Shown: piece by piece, positions 35,723-45,000 of the stretch
Layout: each line of letters begins with the position of its first letter
Position numbering within the stretch: position 1 is the first letter of the stretch
Origin: Myxococcus qinghaiensis
GTDB lineage: Bacteria; Myxococcota; Myxococcia; Myxococcales; Myxococcaceae
NCBI RefSeq assembly: GCF_024198215.1
Contig: NZ_JAKCFA010000015.1
Coordinates: 124,001 to 188,000 of the forward strand
Direction: 5' to 3'
DNA length: 64,000 nt
Notes under the pieces: generated by a model
What the model was told of the DNA's origin: nothing
The model's input: only the letters and a program-made list of their open reading frames with translations
The model's database searches: none
Translations under genes and position numbers: made by a program

Positions 35723-35744
35723 ACAAAGTCCGGAACGACTTTGT
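35723..35744. promoter_or_regulatory. Palindrome 2 upstream of tetR
   Basis: ACAAAGTC, CGGAAC, GACTTTGT: perfect 8-bp arms, 22 bases overall, six bases beyond palindrome 1. A second operator, or the site of another regulator. The rest of 35745-35940 shows no gene. Confidence 0.55.
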
Positions 35745-35940
35745 TCCCGAGAGCCAACGCCGCCTCTAGGACGAAGCCGTCGAGCAGGCAACCCGCAGCC
35801 CGCGCGACCGGCCCGCCCCGGGTCGTAGCCCAGGGTCAGACGCACTCCAGACGCGACGCCATTCATTACCACCCACGAATTTCCTTACCCCGCCAACCAA
35901 CGTCAGGATTTGCCTCCCCTCGCGGTTCCAAGGCACGTCC

Positions 35941-38088
35941 ATGACACCCAGGCTGTGTGCGGTTCTCCTCGCCCTGCTGGCCCTACCGCTTCACGCATCA
36001 GCGGAAACCTTCGACAGGACGTTCATCTACGAGGCAGAGACGGACCTGCCGCATGCCATGGGTTATGCCGAAGGCGCCGGCTGGGCCGTGAACACGGCAG
36101 GGTACACGCGTGGCACGCTCGTCTATGGGCCCTATGCCACGAACTGGGGCTCTGGCGCGGGCAAGGCTGTCTTTCGAGTCATGATTGACAACAACAACGC
36201 CAACAACGTCCCCGTCGCGCTCCTGGACGTGTACTGCTACGACAGTGATCGCCTCATCGCCACGAAAGAGGTGCGACGAGAAGACTTCACCCGGAACTTC
36301 GAATACCAGGACTTCGACCTGTGGTTCGACCTGCGCCTCTGCTCCGGCCAACGAATGGAGGTCCGCCTGCGCTGGCTTGCTCAGGCCTACATGAACATCG
36401 ACAAAGTCACGGTTCACCTCGATGACTTCTCCGTGGGCGAGCCGCAGGTGAGGGACTTCACCGAGAGCTCTCCCGCGCACGTGCAGGCCCTGGTTCGAAG
36501 GGCCATCGAAGGGCTGGGGTTTGGAACCTATGACCCGGCCAACGCTCCGCTCCGGCGAGACGGACCGAACGCCGGGGACCTCGTCTTCGTCGGCAAGCAC
36601 TACATGGCGTGGATTGATCAAACCGGCTTCTACGGAAAGATGAACGCGCTGTGGCTCCTCAATGGCGCCTCGGGAGATGCGCTGGCCTTCCTCCATGAGC
36701 AGCCCACCACCCGTCGTCCCGTGAGCTTCCTCGGCGTGGCCGAGGACGGAAATGGAGCGTGGATGCCGGGCTATAGCGGCGCGGAACATTATGAGCTGCC
36801 CCATGAGGTTCCGGAGCCCGGCGAGGACCCCAATGGGAACGGGCAATGCGACACCAACGAGGCCTGCACGGGCAGCGCCTGCGTCCGCACCATCTGCAAC
36901 TGGTACAGCATCAACGAAGCGGCGCCCATCACCGACTCCGACGTGCCGCACTGGACGGCGTGTGGGCAGAACCGCATGGCCTGGGCCCGGCGGGTCCGCC
37001 CTACCCTCCAGGAAGAAAGTTCGACCTCGCTCCGCCTGGTCTACGAGGCCCCCATCACCAAGGAGTCCGATGCGGGGAAGGACGGCGCGAAGGAAGGAGA
37101 TCGCTGCCACCAGGACTTCCTCTTCAGCAACGGCTCCCGGCGTCCCGTGTTCCTGCGGCTCGGCTATGTCCTGCATGGGGACAAGGCGTTCTTTGATCGG
37201 ACGTACCAGTTCGACAATCCGGTTGGGAACCCGGCTTTCGGGCAGGAAGTCTGGTCCGTGATTGGAGGACTGGTCCTGTCGAAGCTGCCAGCGACGCAGC
37301 CGACCAAGGCGAACCTCTTCCATACAGTGCGGCCGGAGCTGCGCGCCGTGTCGGGGCCAGTGCCGCCCTATACGTTCCCCGCGGGCCAGTGGACCGTGCG
37401 CGGCCCGGCCACTTCGTCCACCGAGGACGAGGTCTGGGGCTGGATGGCGACCCCCATCTCCTGGAGCGCGCGGGGACGTGCTTCGCGGGGAGACTCGTTG
37501 AAGATGGAGTCCCTGGGCCCTGTCGACAATGACGACACGGGCTTCTGCCTGTGCAACGTCCATGGAGGGATGGAGGTCGGTGGTGGCGTGCTCCATCGCG
37601 GCATCTCACTGCCCATCGCGAGCGGAACCCGGTCCATCGAAACCACGCGACGCATCTCGTTTCCGGCGGAGTACACCCTCCCATTCGTCTACGAGGCGGA
37701 GGGCAGCTCACTCTTCAAGCTCGTGGGGCGTGCCGACGGTGACGGATGGTCCGCCAACACGGCGGCGGACTCGCAGGGCCGGCTCATCTACGGGCCCTAT
37801 GCCACCCACTGGGGGGATGGCGCCAAGAACGCCGTCTTCAGGCTGATGGTCGACTCCATCACCACCGGCGGCAATGTGGTGACGGTGGATGTCTATGACG
37901 CGACGGCGGACCAGGTCATCGCGACGCGAGCCATCCCCCGCTCGTCATTCACCCAGCCCTACATGTATCAGGACTTCAGCCTGGGCTTCTCGCTGGACAA
38001 CCGGCTGGGTCACGCCATCGAGACGCGCGTGTACTGGCATGACATCTCCTATGTGAAGGTCGACAAGATCTCCGTGTTCGACCAGTAG
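35941..38088 (+). CDS. Secreted protein with duplicated carbohydrate-binding-like ends
   Basis: A 715-residue secreted protein. Signal peptide: LCAVLLALLALPLHASA, with cleavage near residue 21-22. The N-terminal (about 25-160) and C-terminal (about 575-715) modules are homologous: FIYEAE against FVYEAE, GWAVNT against GWSANT, LVYGPYATNWG against LIYGPYATHWG, YQDFDL against YQDFSL, and VDKI-type ends. They resemble CBM6/35-type beta sandwiches. The middle 400 residues are Cys-containing and unassigned; DPNGNGQCDTNEAC is a possible calcium loop. Divergent from tetR. Function unknown; polysaccharide binding is plausible. Confidence 0.82.
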   Translation: MTPRLCAVLLALLALPLHASAETFDRTFIYEAETDLPHAMGYAEGAGWAVNTAGYTRGTLVYGPYATNWGSGAGKAVFRVMIDNNNANNVPVALLDVYCYDSDRLIATKEVRREDFTRNFEYQDFDLWFDLRLCSGQRMEVRLRWLAQAYMNIDKVTVHLDDFSVGEPQVRDFTESSPAHVQALVRRAIEGLGFGTYDPANAPLRRDGPNAGDLVFVGKHYMAWIDQTGFYGKMNALWLLNGASGDALAFLHEQPTTRRPVSFLGVAEDGNGAWMPGYSGAEHYELPHEVPEPGEDPNGNGQCDTNEACTGSACVRTICNWYSINEAAPITDSDVPHWTACGQNRMAWARRVRPTLQEESSTSLRLVYEAPITKESDAGKDGAKEGDRCHQDFLFSNGSRRPVFLRLGYVLHGDKAFFDRTYQFDNPVGNPAFGQEVWSVIGGLVLSKLPATQPTKANLFHTVRPELRAVSGPVPPYTFPAGQWTVRGPATSSTEDEVWGWMATPISWSARGRASRGDSLKMESLGPVDNDDTGFCLCNVHGGMEVGGGVLHRGISLPIASGTRSIETTRRISFPAEYTLPFVYEAEGSSLFKLVGRADGDGWSANTAADSQGRLIYGPYATHWGDGAKNAVFRLMVDSITTGGNVVTVDVYDATADQVIATRAIPRSSFTQPYMYQDFSLGFSLDNRLGHAIETRVYWHDISYVKVDKISVFDQ

Positions 38089-38262
38089 GCCGGCGGACGC
38101 CTCGTGACTCGACGCGGGGCGTCCCGACCGCTCCCTGGCCCATGAGGTGGGCGAGGGGGCGGTCTCTCGGACTCGCCTCTGTGCCCCTCGGACGGAGCCG
38201 CATTATCCTCCAGGCGTCAGAGCGGCATCAGACGGACGCACTTCATCAGGGCTTCGCTCTCG

Positions 38263-38290
38263 TTGCGCGCGTCATGGCACCTGCTATAAA
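38263..38290 (+). promoter_or_regulatory. Promoter of the tRNA-Arg gene
   Basis: TTGCGC (38263-38268), 16-base spacer, TATAAA (38285-38290). Transcription would start near 38297, about 75 bases before the tRNA. The -10 is the best in the window. A stem at 38095-38124 (GGACGCC with GGCGTCC) ends the upstream gene weakly. Confidence 0.58.
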
Positions 38291-38370
38291 CCGGCCCAGC
38301 GCGAAGGGAGCCGCCGATGGTGGTAGCCCTTCACCTGAAAAGACGAGTGGTTCCGCAGACTTGGTCGCTT

Positions 38371-38444
38371 GACCTCGTAGCTCAGTTGGATAGAGCGGCG
38401 GTTTCCTAAACCGCAGGCCACAGGTTCGATTCCTGTCGGGGTCA
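38371..38444 (+). tRNA. tRNA-Arg (anticodon CCT)
   Basis: A complete cloverleaf of 74 bases: acceptor GACCTCG with CGGGGTC (one T-G pair), D-arm with AGCTCAGTTGGATAGAGC, anticodon stem GCGGT/ACCGC with loop TTCCTAA (anticodon CCT, 38405-38407), and T-loop GGTTCGATTCC. Reads AGG codons. The CCA end is not encoded; base 38444 is the discriminator A. Followed by a terminator hairpin. Confidence 0.96.
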
Positions 38445-38453
38445 TTGCAGAAC

Positions 38454-38479
38454 CCCCTGAAGTTACAGGGGAATTTGTT
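38454..38479 (+). terminator. Terminator after tRNA-Arg
   Basis: CCCCTG, AAGTTA loop, CAGGGG, then AATTTGTT. A short stem with a partial T-run, placed nine bases after the tRNA. Confidence 0.6.
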
Positions 38480-38686
38480 GGGCAGGGGGCGGTAGGCGAC
38501 GTTGGCGTGGCGTCCACATGGCGTAAACGTGGAGCGGCGCCGCATCACCCCCCCGACCGCCGCCATCGTGCTGCTGCGCACTGCGGCTCCTCACGCACTG
38601 GGCCGGGAAGAAGACCCAGCCAAGCAGCGCACCACCTCGCGCGGGGGGCTTCCAACTGTCGGGGTCCTGAAACAGGAAGGCAGGAT

Positions 38687-38914
38687 TCACGGCCGGAGGC
38701 GACGGGCGAGCTTCGCTCCTCGATTGCGAGCGCGCCGTACCTTCTTCGGGCGCCACGCCAGCCACTCGCTGGATTTCATGTAGACATCGGCCAGGGGACA
38801 AGCTGAGGGCCCTATGTGACGGAAGTCGGGAGTCGTGGACATCGGCTCCCCGTCCAAGAGCACCACGCCGCATCGCCTGCAGATGGCTTTTCGCGGGGGC
38901 TGTTCCTCGGCCAT
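38687..38914 (-). CDS. Small CxxC protein, unknown
   Basis: A possible 75-residue protein with CRRC near residue 11-14, a third cysteine in SACPLADVYMK, and a basic C-terminus (RPKKVRRARNRGAKLARR). The ATG at 38914 has GAGGA six bases upstream. The zinc-site pattern is incomplete, with three cysteines seen. No family is recognised. It lies next to a tRNA, where mobile remnants often occur. Nothing convincing is seen in 38480-38686 or 38915-39094. Confidence 0.45.
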   Translation of the reverse strand: MAEEQPPRKAICRRCGVVLLDGEPMSTTPDFRHIGPSACPLADVYMKSSEWLAWRPKKVRRARNRGAKLARRLRP

Positions 38915-39094
38915 CATCCGTCCTCGCTCCCACCTACGCACTCGGCTGGGTTGCTCGCCCTCTCCCGCGCGAACACGAGTCGCGCGGTGACGCGGGGCCG
39001 AGCGTACCGGATAAGCCCCCCCGCGGCGAGGGTGACACGAAGCGCTTCCTCTCGGGTGCCGTGGACCATTCAGCTCGGCCGCGATGTCTCCACA

Positions 39095-39400
39095 TCACTC
39101 ACCCACGGATGCCGCCCGCTCGACCCCGGGTTCACAGGGCTCCCAAAACAACACAAGACTATATGGAGTGACCCGCCCCCAGCGCGTCAAGGGTTGGCCA
39201 CAGCTACAGAAATCCTCACCGACCCGGTCGACGTATGTCTGACTGTAATAATAGTCAATCACATAGGTCACCGTGCAGAGCGGAACCACCTCCGGGAGCT
39301 CGACTCGAGCCTCGTCTGACCGGGTGCCGTCCACAACGCCTTCCCCTGTCCCCAACAGAACCCCCATCGACGTCACGAGCACAGCGGACAGCGTGGCCAT
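39095..39400 (-). CDS. Small secreted Cys-containing protein, DUF6289-like
   Basis: A 101-residue protein with a short hydrophobic N-terminus (ATLSAVLVTSMGVLLGTG) and a core CTVTYVIDYYYSQTYVDRVG, then DFCSCGQPLTRWGRVTPY and a final Cys. This resembles the short secreted proteins of the DUF6289 kind in myxobacteria (Tyr-rich strand, conserved C-x-G, G-x-x-TPY). A strong GGAGGG site precedes the ATG at 39400. The family call is from memory of the pattern. Function unknown. Confidence 0.68.
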   Translation of the reverse strand: MATLSAVLVTSMGVLLGTGEGVVDGTRSDEARVELPEVVPLCTVTYVIDYYYSQTYVDRVGEDFCSCGQPLTRWGRVTPYSLVLFWEPCEPGVERAASVGE

Positions 39401-39531
39401 GGTCCCTCCAGGGTAACGGCCACCAGCATGCCCCACCCCAACGCTTCGGACCATGAGGACGAACGAAGGCCGACCCCACCGGGCGCCGGCCTCCCATGGC
39501 ATACCTATGCGCTGCGACGACGCTCTGGCCC

Positions 39532-40647
39532 CTACAACGCCTTCTGCAGCACCTGCTCCAGCTCCTGACGCGTCTGCCAGGTCACCGGACGGAGCCCGGA
39601 GACCAGCTCCAGCGTCCCATTGGAGACGGTGACGGAGGCCTGCGCATCCGTGCGCAACTGGATGCGCTTCACCTTCTCGCGCAGCGCGGTGCGACCAATC
39701 TCATCCTTGGCCAGGGACGCCACCACCTCGCGCACGCGCTCAGCCAGGAAGCCCAGCGCTCGCAGCTCCTCCGCGCTCGCGGGATTGACCCCGGGCGCCA
39801 GCGACACCTCCAGCGGGCCCTCCAGCACCGCGCGCAAGCGAGCCTCCATCGCGATGAGCTGGCGGCGCAGCTCCAGCAGCGACGGGACGGGCACGGAATC
39901 CCGCCTCAGCTCTCCAAACCACACCACATCGTGGATGGTGACGGACTCGATGGTGCCCGCGGGGATGATGGACACATCCTCCTGCGAGTAGCCGCCCTCC
40001 CGGGGAGTCTGAAGGAGGATGGCGCGCCCCTCGCGACGGTCCTCCAGCATCTCCCGGACGATGCCGGTGATGACCCGGCCACTGCGCAGCGACAGCGTCG
40101 CGCGGGGCAGGAACAGCGGAACCCCCGCCCGCTCTCGGGTGGTGATGCGCAACAAGGCGTAGAGCACGGCGTCCACGCCCTGGGCATCCGCCTCCAGGAA
40201 GGAACGGAGGGAGTCCCCCGTGTACGGATTCGGCAGCTCCGGGGCGGCCTCGAGCGTCTTGCGGATGGCCTCCTTCCGGTCATCCACCTGGTCCACGTTG
40301 GTGACGGGCTCATGGTCCAACGTGAGCACCCCGTCCTGGAAACTCGCGATGCTCGACGCGGACGAGTTGCTCGACGAGTTGCGGATGACGACGCGCTTGA
40401 GCGCGCCTCGCAGGAACTCACGACCCAAATCATCCTGTCCCAGGGCCTCCAGCGCGCCAATGAGCGGGGTGAAATAGACCTGGGGCCACGCCTCCGCGTA
40501 CAGCTCCGCATACCCCTCCGCCGTGAGGCTGGCCCAGTCGACCTCCACGGGCACCTCGAAGCGCGCCGCGGCCTCCAGGTCCTTCTTCAGCTTCGGATAG
40601 AGCGTTTCCTCGAACTGCTTCGCGGCCTTGCGTTCGGCGAGTCCCAT
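39532..40647 (-). CDS. Conserved unknown cytosolic protein
   Basis: A 371-residue soluble protein with no signal or membrane segment. The N-terminal part is helical (ERKAAKQFEETLYPKLKKD); a beta-rich middle contains GVPLFLPRATLSLRSGRVITG and DVSIIPAGTIESVTIHDVVW. The C-terminal residues 325-371 again look structured. I recognise no family. GGAG precedes the ATG. Divergent from the lipoprotein gene at 40860. Confidence 0.72.
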   Translation of the reverse strand: MGLAERKAAKQFEETLYPKLKKDLEAAARFEVPVEVDWASLTAEGYAELYAEAWPQVYFTPLIGALEALGQDDLGREFLRGALKRVVIRNSSSNSSASSIASFQDGVLTLDHEPVTNVDQVDDRKEAIRKTLEAAPELPNPYTGDSLRSFLEADAQGVDAVLYALLRITTRERAGVPLFLPRATLSLRSGRVITGIVREMLEDRREGRAILLQTPREGGYSQEDVSIIPAGTIESVTIHDVVWFGELRRDSVPVPSLLELRRQLIAMEARLRAVLEGPLEVSLAPGVNPASAEELRALGFLAERVREVVASLAKDEIGRTALREKVKRIQLRTDAQASVTVSNGTLELVSGLRPVTWQTRQELEQVLQKAL

Positions 40648-40670
40648 TCAATTCTCCGGAAGGAGGGTGT

Positions 40671-40688
40671 GGGCGAAGAGCTTCGCCC
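40671..40688. promoter_or_regulatory. Palindrome in the divergent intergenic region
   Basis: GGGCGAAG AG CTTCGCCC, 8-bp arms with a two-base centre, 24 bases upstream of the unknown gene's start. Operator candidate for the divergent pair. Confidence 0.38.
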
Positions 40689-40783
40689 AGGCCCCCTGCA
40701 GACGCCCAGGGCCGACTGCTCGTTCCATCGCCCTGGTCCAGCACGACCCAGGCCATGGCCGTGTCAGCCCATCCTGGGTCGCC

Positions 40784-40807
40784 CCGGCATCACTGTGCCG
40801 GGTTTTC
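40784..40807 (+). terminator. Terminator-like hairpin upstream of the Ig-like lipoprotein
   Basis: CCCGGCA, TCACTG loop, TGCCGGG, then TTTT: a clean 7-bp intrinsic-terminator shape on the plus strand, with no plus-strand gene before it. If the promoter lies upstream it could act as an attenuator for the gene at 40860; if not, it shields that gene. Confidence 0.5.
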
Positions 40808-40859
40808 GGGCGCGGCTAGGCTTTCCCCCTCACCCGCGAACCAATCCCAGGAGCTCTCC

Positions 40860-41936
40860 ATGTCGAAGTCATGGAACGTCGTCACGTGCAGTCTGGCCGC
40901 GCTGTGGATGGCCTGTTCAGGCGGCCTCGAAGAACCCACCCCGCCGGTCCTCTCCGGTGAGATGCGATTGTCTGTCAGCGGCCTGGCCGCCCAGCAGCTC
41001 GACAGCCTGGTCCTCACCGTACAGCCAGCCAATTTCTCTCAAGCCCTGTCGTACTCGTCGACGACCGATACCTTCGTCGGCTCGTTCATGTTGCCCATTG
41101 GAACGCAGACCCTGACGGCGCAAGGCTATGCCGACGATGGCGCGGGCAACCCCGTGCTCGTCGCGAGCGGCACCACCTCCGTGGACGTCGTCGCAGGCAC
41201 GACGGTGACGGTCTTCATGAACGTCCAGGACGTCACGCCGCCAGTACCCCAGCCCGACATCGCGCCCTTCATCTACGGGGCGAGCATCAGCGGGTCGCCT
41301 CGCGTCAATGAGTTCATCGGCTTGAGCGTGACGGCCATTGACCTCGACGGAGACCCGCTGACCTACCAATGGACGAGCAACTGCCCGACGAGCGTGTTCA
41401 CCCACCCGACCGCGTCCTACACCCAGTGGGGAAGCCGTGATGCGGGCCCCTGTCGCATCCAGGTGGACGTGACGGCGCGCGGAGTGACCGTGACCAAGGG
41501 CATCGACGTGCACGTCGCTGGATCCACGACGCCGCAGACCGGCGAGGTCGACGTGGAGGTCGAGTACATCGCCCGGCCCCTCATCACCGCCATCCACATC
41601 CAGGGCCCCGGCCTGAGCGCCCGCCAGTTCCAACGCCAGGACGCGGTGACGCGGCTCCCCTTCGTGGGCCCGAACCGGACCTTCCAGGTGGAGTTCTTCG
41701 TGGACTACGGCAACGGCCACGGCTCGCGCACCGCGAGCCTGGAGTCGACGTGCGGCACCGTGGTGCGCGGCACCGACACCTGCGCCACCACCCCCGCCCC
41801 CGCGACGTGCTCCGTGCAGTACGCGTGGACCACTCCCGCCCTGCCCAGCCCCACCTGTGTGGTGAAGGCCCGCGCGGCGAATGGGGCCCTGACGGACTCC
41901 TTCGCCGTTGGCACCATGGTGGACTGGGTCCCCTGA
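40860..41936 (+). CDS. Ig-like lipoprotein
   Basis: A 358-residue lipoprotein: MSKSWNVVTCSLAALWMAC gives a lipobox Cys near residue 19. A beta-rich domain follows (about 30-125, VSGLAAQQLDSLVLTVQ and GTTVTVFMNVQDV), then a PKD/cadherin-like Ig (130-225, SVTAIDLDGDPLTYQWTSN) and a Cys-containing C-terminal domain (230-358). AGGAG precedes the ATG. It is convergent with the giant surface-protein gene, sharing a terminator. The surface location and Ig folds suggest a related role. Confidence 0.8.
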   Translation: MSKSWNVVTCSLAALWMACSGGLEEPTPPVLSGEMRLSVSGLAAQQLDSLVLTVQPANFSQALSYSSTTDTFVGSFMLPIGTQTLTAQGYADDGAGNPVLVASGTTSVDVVAGTTVTVFMNVQDVTPPVPQPDIAPFIYGASISGSPRVNEFIGLSVTAIDLDGDPLTYQWTSNCPTSVFTHPTASYTQWGSRDAGPCRIQVDVTARGVTVTKGIDVHVAGSTTPQTGEVDVEVEYIARPLITAIHIQGPGLSARQFQRQDAVTRLPFVGPNRTFQVEFFVDYGNGHGSRTASLESTCGTVVRGTDTCATTPAPATCSVQYAWTTPALPSPTCVVKARAANGALTDSFAVGTMVDWVP

Positions 41937-41961
41937 CCGGCGCCCCCCCAAAAACCACATT

Positions 41962-41993
41962 CCTGGGATGGACCCGCCCGGGTCCACCCCAGG
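41962..41993 (-). terminator. Terminator between convergent genes
   Basis: CCTGGG, mismatch, TGGACCC, GCCC loop, GGGTCCA, mismatch, CCCAGG. On the minus strand it is followed after a few bases by GTTTTT, so it ends the giant gene; it may also serve the lipoprotein gene. Confidence 0.65.
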
Positions 41994-42017
41994 CACCGTG
42001 AAGACAGGCGCCCCCAC

Positions 42018-45000
42018 CTACTCCGGCCGGATGCTCAGGCGGATGGTCCCGACATCCGTGTCGCTGTAGCCATCCACGACGATGGTGATGGCCTGCTGGG
42101 CCGTCAACTCAACAGGGACCTCCGTCGTCCCGCTGTACCGACTCCTGCCGTCGCAGGCCAGCACCGCCGCGGGCTCGCACGAGCGGGGATACACCGCGAC
42201 CACCGTGCCGATGCTCGAACCCTCCGTATCAATCACATACCTCCCCGTGGCGGGCGCTACCCAGAAGAACACCTTCTCGGGTGCGTCGGACGGGTAGTAG
42301 CAGGCATCGACCTCGTGGTTGATGTGGCTGGGCCCCGACGTATTCGCTGTCGTCCAGACGGGGAGCGGGTCCGTCAGGTGGACGCCTTCGACCCCCTGGC
42401 AGTTGGCGCGCTCCGTCGTCCCCGAAGCCGACTGGCAGTCCGGGTCCAACGGGTAGTCCTCCAGCCCATCCCCGTCGTTGTCCACGCCGTCGAAGCACAT
42501 GGGCGCCACGGGAGGGTCCACCTCGGATTCATCCTGGCGAGAGTCACACCCCGGCTCCTCGGGGTAGTCGACCCGCCCATCCCCGTCGTCATCCCTCCCG
42601 TTGCCACACGCGAACGGCAGCTCCACCGTCAGCGTGAAGTCGACCGTGGCCCAGCCCTCGATGACGGCCACCACCCGCTCGTTCGCCGCGAGCGTCACCA
42701 CTCCCGTCGCGCCTCCCGGGTCGTCCGTGTCCTTGCACGAGGAGAGGACCTCGCCCAGGCACGAGGCCTCGCGCAGCGACAGGAAGAGGCGGGAGTCTTC
42801 GGGGGCGGTGTCCACCCGGAACCGATACGTCCCGGCGATGGGCGCCACGAAGTCATAGGCCCGTGCCTGGGCATAGCGGGAGTCACTGCACCCCGCCGAC
42901 GCGGTGATGTCTTCGAAACGAGTCGTCCCCTGGATGACCATCGGGGCCAGCGGTAGGCCCTGGGTCGGGAGCAGCTCTCCGCAGGAGAGCTCGTCATCAT
43001 CCGCGGCGCTCAGGCAGGACGGATCTCCCGAGCCCTGCTTCGAGAAGTCGATCAGCCCATCCCGCTGCCCCACGGGCTCACTGTCGACCTGGTCACCACA
43101 GGCAGGCGCCATGATGGGGTCCTGCTCGTCGTCATCCATCAAGTCGGAGCAGCCGGGGTCGTCCGGGAAGTCGTCCTTCCCATCCGCGTCCGAGTCATTT
43201 CCGTCATCGCAGCGAGGCGTGCGGCACTGGAACTCGGTATTGGACACCCCTCCGGCTCCCAGGTCCTTCGGACGGCAGAGCTGGTAGCCAGAGCACCGGA
43301 ACCAGGGCTGCAATGGATCACACGCGGCATTCTCATAGAGGAAGCCAGACACCTCGAGCTGAGCCGTCCCCGTCCCCTCCACGACGGCGAAGAAGGTCGA
43401 GCCTTCACCCGGAGAGATGCTCGAGTAGACCCCGGACGACGGCACCTCCGTCGCATCACACGTGATGGGCTGACCATCGTCGGCGCAGACATCACGCAGG
43501 GAGACGCCGCTGACGCCCTCCTCCGCCCCGACGTAGAGGTATCCCGGCCCCGGCATGCGGATGCCCACGACGCGATCCGATTGATGCTCCGTCGAGCAGG
43601 TCAGCCGGTGGTCATCCACCGCCCCACTGAAGTCGAGTGAGAGCATGGCCACCTGGTTCAGTCCGACACTGGCCTCCCGCGTCAGGTCGATCGGCGACTC
43701 GCAGGCCTCGCCCGCTCCGAACTCCGTGTTGCCTCCAGCACTCGCACAGCCTGGATCGTGAGGCCAATCCACGAGGCCGTCCCCATCATTGTCCTCACCA
43801 TCCGAGCAGCGCGGAGCCGTGGGGTCATCCATCTCATCGTCGTCCTCGGGAGACTCGCAGCCAGGATCGCTCGGGTAGTCCGTGACGGTGTCCCCATCGT
43901 CATTGTTCTCGCCGTCGTTGCACTGGGTGACCTGGCATCGGAACACCGGGGCGCCCTCCGGCGACTGCTCGCCCTCCTCTTCGCCGCACACGCCGTGGCC
44001 ACACCTGAAGTTCGCGTCGCCCGGCGTGCACTTCGCGCCATCCCCGAGGACGGCCGCCATCAGCTTGATGCCCATGGTGTCGCTCAGGTACGGGACGAAC
44101 ACCTTCGCGTTCTTCGACATCGGGCCCGTCGTCATGCTCGATTCGAAGCCGGAGCGGCACCTCTTGTTTTCCTCAATCGGGGTGCAGCCGTCGGGCCCCT
44201 CCATGTCCTGGATGAAGATGGCCCACGGCAGCACCCAGTTGCCCGTCGTGCCCACCGTGACGCTTTCGACCGGGCCGTCGAACGGCAGGGAGAGCCAGGC
44301 CCCATCGCCGCTGAATGTCCCTCCCTCGGAACACGGCCAATCGATCGTCTGCCAATGCATCACCGGCCTGAAGCTGACGCCTTGAGGAATGGGGACCGCC
44401 GACGTACAGGTCGCCCCCGCGTTCGCCGCATACACGGGCAGCGTCAAGGGCGCGGAGGTCGCCGACTGGTCGAGGAGGTCGACCGCGGTCGCCGTGAACG
44501 ACACCGAGCCTGCTTCCGCGGGAGTGTAGAAGTTGCGCAAGGGGAAGCCCGAGCTGGGCGACGCCGGCTTGTTCGCGCCGCTGTCCAGGACGGTCCCATC
44601 GGCCATCAGCGCCACCGACTTGAGCCCCAGCTCGTCGTAGGTGAGCGCCTCCACCGCCACGGGCTCGCCCACCAGGCCGTAGCTGGAGTTCGCGGTGAGG
44701 GAGAACCAGGGGGGACGGTTCGCCAGGACCACCGTCTCGTGAAGTTCGGTGACGCTCTTGCCACGGATATCCGTGGCCGTGGCCTCCAGTCGCAGCACGC
44801 CCTCCGGGAACATGCGAGGGCCGATCTTCACTTCGCAGCGCGCCGGCACGGCGCAGGTCGTGGACGACTCGACGACCTCTCCATTCGAGAGCGTCGCGAC
44901 CACCGAGAGGGTCGCCATCCCGATGTCATCGGTGGCGATGGCCAGCAACTCGAAGGCCTGCCCGGTGACCAGTGGCCGCGACATGGGCCAGGCGCCATGG

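Noticed and set aside
38246..38581. Minus-strand frame covering the tRNA with the peptide CGLRFRKPPLYPTELRG
   Set aside because: This is the known spurious translation of the antisense of a tRNA gene.
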